Of a stretch of 64,000 bases of DNA, positions 55,475 to 64,000 are shown piece by piece. Where the stretch lies: positions 731,501 to 795,500 of the forward strand of contig JADJGV010000001.1 of the NCBI GenBank assembly GCA_016707895.1, written 5' to 3'. The number at the start of each line of letters is the position of its first letter. The stretch's first letter is position 1. The translations under genes and the position numbers were made by a program. Source of the DNA: Myxococcales bacterium. GTDB taxonomy: Bacteria > Myxococcota_A > Polyangia > Haliangiales > Haliangiaceae. The notes beneath the pieces were generated by a model that saw only the letters and a program-made list of their open reading frames with translations, did not search any database and had not been told where the DNA came from.

Positions 55475-55811
55475 CCGCCGAGAACGTTGGAGCACAAACC
55501 AGCGCGCGCGCCGGCGCGGGGCGCGCTGGAGGTCCGGGTGCGCGCCGCCCGCACGCCGGCCTTCATCCCGCCGCGGTGAGGCGTGCGACCCTGGCTCACG
55601 GCGCCGCGCGCGCGTGCGCCGTCGTACCGATCCTGCGTCGTGATCAGGTCGGCGGAGGTGGTGCTGCGTGGTCCGGAAGCCGGACATCACGCCGGCGCCG
55701 GCACACCCGCGCACGGTACGCGCCGTCGAGCAACTGCATCAGCGACCGCAATTCTTACGACTTTCCGCCTACATCGGTTCTTTGCGACGGTGGGCGTTCA
55801 GGAGGGACAAC
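55475..55811 (+). other. 337-base gap before the cytochrome gene, no gene seen
   Basis: No credible coding bias. The last ~70 bases are AT-richer ('ATTCTTACGACTTTCC') and end in a strong Shine-Dalgarno AGGAGGG 8 bases before the ATG of the cytochrome gene, so this is likely its promoter and leader. Confidence 0.5.
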
Positions 55812-58808
<2,997 letters not shown>

Positions 58809-58809
58809 G

Positions 58810-60150
58810 CTAGCGGCGGCGGCGGCGGCGACCGAGCGCCAAGAGCGCTAGCCCGCCGCCCGCGAGGTCGAGGCGGGACGGCGGCGTCGCGGTGGCGCAG
58901 CCGCAGCCGCCGGCGTCGTCGGGCGGCGGCGGGGTGTACGGCGCGATCGCCACGGTGGTCTCCTGCTGGATGCCGCCGCGCACCGCGCTGGTCACGATCA
59001 CCTCGAGGTCGACCGGCGCGCCGGTCGGCGCGACGTCGATCGTGTGGGTCAGGCCCGCGACGTCGTCGCCATCGCCACCCCGAGTCACGGTCGCGTCGCC
59101 GTGGATGACCCGCACCTCGATCGCCACCGGCCGCTGCGCGCTGACCTCGATCCGCGACGACTCGCCGACGCCGGTGATCGGCAGGTAGCGCGCCGAGAAG
59201 CCCTCGACGATCACCGTCGCGGTCCCGGGCGCGACGATCGCGGCCTCGCGCAGCGCCGCGGCCAGCCGCCCGGCGTCGGGGTAGCCGGTGCCGTCGGCGA
59301 AGCTGCCGGTGCGCGCGTTCCACCGCGTGAAGTCGATCCACGCGTCGGTCAGCGCCCGGCCGCGCGCGGTCAGCTCGCCGTCGATCGCGGTCAGGAACGG
59401 CGGATCGCCGCCGGTGTCCTCGCAGCGCGCCCACGCCGCCTGGGTGATGCCGGCGCCGGCCCAGGCCTCGAGGAAGTACGCCCACAGCCCGGCGCCGTAC
59501 GGGTACAGGTCGCCGAACCCGGCGCCGGCGCGATCGAACGGCCGGAACGGCTTGGCCTGGAACGCCGCCACCAGGTGCTCGAAGTCGTCCTGCTCGGGGA
59601 ACACCGCCTCCTCGGCCCACACCGCCGAGCCCTCGGACCACTGGATCGGCTGATCGCCGTCGTAGGCGTTCTGCACCGCGTGGAACAGCTCGTGGCTGGT
59701 GAGGATGCGCAGCGCCATCGACGTCGACGGGTAGCCGTAGCCGACGAAGTCGTTCTCGATCGTCACGTGGCCGACGCAGGTGAACGGCGTCTGGGTGCAG
59801 GTGTCGGCGGCGAAGCTGCCGTCGGCGCCGTTGAGATCCTTCAGGTAGATGTCGAGCCGATCGTCGCCGCCCAGCGTGCCGTCGGCGCGCGGCGCGCGGA
59901 ACCCCATCGCCGCGAAGGCCGCCAGCGCCTCGTCGCCACGCCGGGCCGCCTCCTCGACGAAGTCGGGCACGCCGCTGCCGTCGTTGTCGGTGGGCAGCAC
60001 CGCGTCGGCGGTGGTCGTGACGTAGTGCACGCGGACCCGCCCGGTCGGCCACGCGAACGACCGCGGCGTCGTGCCGGCCTGCCACGGATCGCGATCGGCG
60101 ATCGCCAGCCCCGGCATCGCGACGAGCGCCGCGACCAGCGCCAGCCTCAC
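58810..60150 (-). CDS. Secreted zinc metallopeptidase with MYXO-CTERM-like tail (MXAN_6640 type)
   Basis: 446 residues. GTG start at 60150 (overlapping the upstream stop) gives signal 'MRLALVAALVAMPGLAIA'. Catalytic 'LTSHELFHAVQNAYDG' carries HExxH, with 'WSEGSAVWAEE' as a likely third-ligand Glu, as in the MXAN_6640 family of myxobacterial peptidases. The C-terminus 'GGCGCATATPPSRLDLAGGGLALLALGRRRRRR' (in parts: GGCGCATATPPS; LAGGGLALLALGRRRRRR) has Cys motif, hydrophobic stretch and basic tail, a MYXO-CTERM-like sorting signal. It is co-transcribed with the HmuY-like lipoprotein upstream. Confidence 0.9.
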   Translation of the reverse strand: MRLALVAALVAMPGLAIADRDPWQAGTTPRSFAWPTGRVRVHYVTTTADAVLPTDNDGSGVPDFVEEAARRGDEALAAFAAMGFRAPRADGTLGGDDRLDIYLKDLNGADGSFAADTCTQTPFTCVGHVTIENDFVGYGYPSTSMALRILTSHELFHAVQNAYDGDQPIQWSEGSAVWAEEAVFPEQDDFEHLVAAFQAKPFRPFDRAGAGFGDLYPYGAGLWAYFLEAWAGAGITQAAWARCEDTGGDPPFLTAIDGELTARGRALTDAWIDFTRWNARTGSFADGTGYPDAGRLAAALREAAIVAPGTATVIVEGFSARYLPITGVGESSRIEVSAQRPVAIEVRVIHGDATVTRGGDGDDVAGLTHTIDVAPTGAPVDLEVIVTSAVRGGIQQETTVAIAPYTPPPPDDAGGCGCATATPPSRLDLAGGGLALLALGRRRRRR

Positions 60151-60839
60151 AGCGGCGCCCACTCGACCCGGTAGAACGCGCCGCGCATCGGGTTGGCGGT
60201 GTCGCCGTAGTACGTGACGATCCGCAGCTTGCGGAACACGTCGGGGGCGATGCGGATGACCCACACCTGGGCCTTGGGCGTCAGCACGTGGGTCTGATCG
60301 TTGTAGTCGTACCAGGTCGACATCACCGTCGCGGGCTCGCCGGTCGGCCCGGCCACCAGCGCGCACGCCGGGTCGGCCCAGTCGTCGAGCTCGACGGCGC
60401 CCGGCGCGGTCGTGACCTCGGCCAGCGTCGCGGCGTTGACCACCGCCGCCGCCACCTGGCCCGGCCCCGAGTCGCCGCCGTTGAGCTTGATGCCGGCGCG
60501 CTTGAACCCGACGTGCCACGCGGTCGAGGTGAGCGACGCGGTGTCGGTGAGGTCGACCTTGGTGCCGGCCATCAGGTCCAGGTAGACGTAGGGGTTGTCG
60601 GCGGCCGCGGCGGTGCCGCCGGCGGTGGCGTCGATCGTGCCGCTGGTCACACCGCCGGCGGTGGTGACGTTCACCGCGCCGGTCGACACCATCGCGATCG
60701 GCCGCCACTGGGTCGGCAGGGCCGTGGTCGGGTCGCACCCGGCGGCGTCGATCGCCGCGTCGGGCGAGACCACCGCGACGTCGTCGCTGCCGCAGGCGGC
60801 GAGCGGCAGGAGCAGGACCAGCAAGGACAGGCTGCGCAT
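60147..60839 (-). CDS. HmuY-like lipoprotein
   Basis: 230 residues. Signal MRSLSLLVLLLPLAACGSD (lipobox LAAC), then an Asp-Ala linker ('SPDAAIDAAGCD'). The body 'NPYVYLDLMAGTKVDLTDTASLTSTAWHVGFKRAGIKLNGGDSGPG' (in parts: NPYVYLDLMAGTKVDL, TAWHVGFKRAGIKLNGGDS) and 'FRKLRIVTYYGDTANPMRGAFYRVEW' (in parts) match HmuY, the haem-capturing lipoprotein of Bacteroidota. HmuY binds haem with two His; here the pocket cannot be confirmed by eye. Its stop overlaps the GTG of the metallopeptidase gene, so protein degradation and ligand capture may be linked. ATG 60839 chosen; an ATG further upstream is less likely. Confidence 0.82.
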   Translation of the reverse strand: MRSLSLLVLLLPLAACGSDDVAVVSPDAAIDAAGCDPTTALPTQWRPIAMVSTGAVNVTTAGGVTSGTIDATAGGTAAAADNPYVYLDLMAGTKVDLTDTASLTSTAWHVGFKRAGIKLNGGDSGPGQVAAAVVNAATLAEVTTAPGAVELDDWADPACALVAGPTGEPATVMSTWYDYNDQTHVLTPKAQVWVIRIAPDVFRKLRIVTYYGDTANPMRGAFYRVEWAPL

Positions 60840-60927
60840 GGGCGGACGATACACGCCGCCGCGGCGCCGGGGGTCGAGACAGATGGTGTTGGCGTCGAGA
60901 CGCCAGCGGCATGATATTCACGGCCTG

Positions 60928-62079
<1,152 letters not shown>

Positions 62080-62091
62080 GTGCGGAAGCAG

Positions 62092-62169
62092 GTCTCGCGT
62101 CCTGGGGGGAGGCTCGTCGGGGGCATGACCCCGACGAGGGGGGCTGGGCGACCAGCCCCCTGGAACCGA
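62092..62169 (-). repeat. Two-hairpin intergenic element, copy D (inverted)
   Basis: On the minus strand it reads like copies A-C. Stem 2: CTCGTCGGGG (62113-62122) with CCCCGACGAG (62129-62138). Stem 1: GGGGGCTGG (62139-62147), loop GCGA (TCGC on the minus strand), CCAGCCCCC (62152-62160). Tail 'GGTCTCGCGTCCTGGGGGGAGG' (in parts) at 62091-62112. Between the acyl-CoA dehydrogenase and the next lipoprotein. Confidence 0.7.
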
Positions 62170-62931
62170 ATGCGGGGGGCGGTGGTGCTGGCGCTGGTGA
62201 TCGCCGGGGCGCTCGGCTGCGCGTCGGCGCGGACCCCGGGCGAGGTCGACGCCGCCGATCCGGTGGACGGCGCCGCTCCGATCGACGCCGCCGCGCTCGA
62301 CGCCCCCGAGGTCGACGCCGCCGCGCTCGACGCGCCCGCCCTCGACGCCGCGGTGATCGACGCCCGAGTCATCGACGCCGCCGCGCCGATCGACGCCCGG
62401 ATCATCGACGCCACGCCGATCGACGCGCCGTGCACGCCGACCTGGACCAACCTGCTGGGCAACGGCGGCTTCGAGGCCGGCGTGGTGCCGTGGACCCAGA
62501 CCTCGACCATCATCCGGACCTCGGCGCAGATGCCGTTCGCGCCCCAGGCCGGCACCTTCGCCGCGCTGCTCGGCGCCACCAACAACGCCAACGACGTGTT
62601 GGTGCAGACCGTCACCATCCCGGCCAGCTCGACCGGCCTGCGGCTGCGTGGCTACAACTGCTTCGTCACCGAAGACATCATCATCACCGACGCCGATGTC
62701 TTCACGGCCCGGCTCGAGACCCCGGCCGGGGTGGCGGTCGAGACCCTGCTCACCCAGACCAACTCGAACACCGCGCCGATCTGCGCCTGGCTGCCCTTCA
62801 CCTGGACCGCCACCAGCGGCGGCCACCCCGGCGAGACGTTGGTCCTGCGGTTCCAGGTCACCACCAACTTCGCGCTCCTCAGCCGCTTCGCGCTCGATGG
62901 CCTGGCCCTCGAAGCCCAGGTCTGCCCGTAG
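62170..62931 (+). CDS. Lipoprotein with Ile/Leu-Asp-Ala repeats
   Basis: 253 residues. Signal MRGAVVLALVIAGALGCASA with lipobox ALGC. Residues ~28-85 are a low-complexity repeat of (V/I/L)DA units ('PIDAAALDAPEVDAAALDAP', 'IDARVIDAAAPIDARIIDA'), a typical Haliangium-like lipoprotein linker. The last ~165 residues form a beta-rich domain ('NLLGNGGFEAGVVPWTQTS', 'FRLE..' with 'LETPAGVAVETLLTQTNS') resembling carbohydrate-binding or jelly-roll modules. The start immediately follows the repeat element. Function unknown; likely cell-surface. Confidence 0.8.
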   Translation: MRGAVVLALVIAGALGCASARTPGEVDAADPVDGAAPIDAAALDAPEVDAAALDAPALDAAVIDARVIDAAAPIDARIIDATPIDAPCTPTWTNLLGNGGFEAGVVPWTQTSTIIRTSAQMPFAPQAGTFAALLGATNNANDVLVQTVTIPASSTGLRLRGYNCFVTEDIIITDADVFTARLETPAGVAVETLLTQTNSNTAPICAWLPFTWTATSGGHPGETLVLRFQVTTNFALLSRFALDGLALEAQVCP

Positions 62932-62958
62932 GCCGCGCGGGCCTGTACAATCCCCGCC

Positions 62959-63630
62959 ATGGCAGAACCCAAGCGCCCGGCCGCCGGGCGCCCGAAGAAG
63001 CCCGCGCCGCGCAAGAAGCGCAGCACCAAGGCCGAGCCGCCGCCGCCGATGATCGAGGTGCGGCGCATCCACCGCCGCGACCTCAACCGGGTGTGGGAGT
63101 TCCTGAAGATCAGCTTCCACCACGTCAACCTCGAGACCGTCGAGTACCAGCGGCCGCGCACCAAGAAGCGCTTCCTCAAGACCTACGACGAGGAGGGCGT
63201 CGACCAGCTGGTGTTCGAGGTCGGCGACGACATCGTCGCCTACGCCGAGTGCGCCCACGACGTGCTCGGCGCCGACAGCTGGATCAACGAGGGCTACTTC
63301 GAGCGGCGCAAGATGCGGCCGCTGTTCGTCGAGGAGCTGGCCGTCCACCCCGACTGGAACGGGCGCGGCGTCGGCGGCTTCGTGCTCGAGCAGCTGCACC
63401 ACCTGGCCAAGGTGCGCGGCCTGTCGCACCTGGTGCTCGAGGTGGCCGAGAACAACGAGCACGCGCTGCAGTGGTACCGCAAGCGCAACTTCCGCAAGCT
63501 CGACGCGGCGATCTTCCTGGCCGCGTCGGTCGACACCGAGGACGAGCTGCTGCCGCCCAAGCCGGTGAAGCCGCCGCCGCCCGGGACCGAGAGCGTCGCG
63601 CCGACGCCGACGCCCGAGGAGAACGCGTGA
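62959..63630 (+). CDS. GNAT-family N-acetyltransferase with Lys/Pro-rich tails
   Basis: 223 residues. A basic Pro-rich N-terminal tail (about 1-33: 'KKPAPRKKRSTKAEPPPP') precedes a GNAT domain with 'VEELAVHPDWNGRGVGGFVLEQLHHLAK' (in parts: VEELAVHPDWNGRGVGG, acetyl-CoA-binding R/Q-x-x-G-x-G/A) and 'LEVAENNEHALQWYRKRNFRK' (in parts). A Pro-rich tail ends the protein. The acceptor amine is unknown; basic tails suggest a nucleic-acid or ribosome-bound target. Its stop overlaps the GTG of the next lipoprotein. Confidence 0.85.
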   Translation: MAEPKRPAAGRPKKPAPRKKRSTKAEPPPPMIEVRRIHRRDLNRVWEFLKISFHHVNLETVEYQRPRTKKRFLKTYDEEGVDQLVFEVGDDIVAYAECAHDVLGADSWINEGYFERRKMRPLFVEELAVHPDWNGRGVGGFVLEQLHHLAKVRGLSHLVLEVAENNEHALQWYRKRNFRKLDAAIFLAASVDTEDELLPPKPVKPPPPGTESVAPTPTPEENA

Positions 63631-64000
63631 CCGCCCGGGTCGCGCTGATCGCGGTGCTGGTCGCGGCGTGCGGTGGCGGCAAGGACGCCGCGCCGCCGCC
63701 CGCGCCGCCGCCGCCGATGGCCAAGCCGCAGCCGGTGACGATCAAGCTGCGCAACCACCGGGTCGCGCCGATCTGGGTCGCGCTGCCGGCGCCGTGCGCC
63801 AGCCTGCCGGCCCGCCTCGAGACCAAGGCCGGGGTGCAGGTGCCGGTGGACGAAGTGACCGTGAGCTGCGCCGACTCGGCGGCCGGTCGCTGCGGTCCGC
63901 CGACCGAATGCCCGGGGCCGCGGGCGATCCGGATCGAGGGCGACGGCGAGGTGGTGGTCCGCTGGGACGGCCAGGTCGTGACGCCGCGCAAGCTGGCCAA
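63627..64000 (+). CDS. Lipoprotein, 3' end beyond window
   Basis: Start GTG at 63627 overlaps the GNAT stop (GTGA). The first 124 codons run off the window. Signal 'VTARVALIAVLVAACGGGKD' ends in lipobox VAAC, followed by a Pro-rich linker and a beta-rich start ('PVTIKLRNHRVAPIWVALPAP', in parts). Four cysteines ('PCASL', 'VSCAD', 'RCGPP', 'ECPGP') in the visible part. No family recognised. Confidence 0.75.
   Translation, partial: MTARVALIAVLVAACGGGKDAAPPPAPPPPMAKPQPVTIKLRNHRVAPIWVALPAPCASLPARLETKAGVQVPVDEVTVSCADSAAGRCGPPTECPGPRAIRIEGDGEVVVRWDGQVVTPRKLA

Overview
The window is about 70-73% GC chromosomal DNA with strong third-position GC bias, dense gene packing and many 4-base GTGA/ATGA stop-start overlaps. 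The gene content points to a predatory-type deltaproteobacterium in the phylum Myxococcota, most likely the Haliangiales/Kofleriaceae side. The clues are many secreted lipoproteins with Asp-Ala-Ala rich linkers, a MYXO-CTERM-like tail on a secreted metallopeptidase, a DUF4388 (PatA-N-like) protein, a DUF4157 (eCIS core) effector, divergent InlB repeats and an HmuY-like lipoprotein. This placement is an inference from content, not from a marker-gene tree. I found no rRNA, tRNA, CRISPR array, transposase or phage gene.

Layout. 1-10.4 kb: the end of an InlB-repeat surface protein; a two-gene unit of a twin sulfite-oxidase-fold lipoprotein and a HAMP/adenylate cyclase; an Old Yellow Enzyme; a lid-less Hsp70 coupled to a J-domain/TPR protein; a FabH-like ketoacyl synthase; small lipoproteins; a PF10118-type metal-dependent hydrolase. 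10.4-18.5 kb: an AraC-type regulator, an EF-G paralogue and a prolyl oligopeptidase that diverge around a nine-unit CCACGTGG tandem array, a LolA/LolB-like lipoprotein, and a glycine-rich RRM protein with a structured leader and a clear terminator. 18.5-26.3 kb: dppD/dppF-type ATPases coupled to a DUF4388-J-TPR protein, an isopropylmalate-synthase-family enzyme, and serC. 26.4-28.2 kb: an accessory pair (OLD-like ATPase plus TOPRIM-like protein) with lower GC than its surroundings, a candidate anti-phage system. 28.3-36.8 kb: a metzincin, a PafB/PafC-like WYL pair, a small outer-membrane protein, an alpha/beta hydrolase, a PilT-like ATPase, a degenerate receiver and a nitrilase-fold protein. 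36.9-49.9 kb: a winged-helix regulator with a PyrE-like transferase, a VWA lipoprotein, a double-hotdog thioesterase with a hydantoinase A/B fusion, Hsp20, a PAP2 protein, a pseudouridine synthase and small membrane proteins. 49.9-53.8 kb: a three-gene unit of a DUF4157 plus Tae4-like amidase cargo, an eCIS-type AAA+ ATPase and a single-HKD phospholipase-D protein. 53.8-64 kb: secreted proteins (beta-propeller/di-haem cytochrome, metallopeptidase with HmuY-like partner), an acyl-CoA dehydrogenase, a GNAT enzyme and a truncated lipoprotein.

The most interesting items are: (1) the eCIS-cargo peptidoglycan amidase locus; (2) a family of four intergenic two-hairpin elements whose first stem changes sequence by compensating pairs around a constant TCGC loop; (3) the ATPase/TOPRIM island; and (4) the CCACGTGG array between divergent genes. 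Family names come from reading translated motifs by eye; no database search was run.
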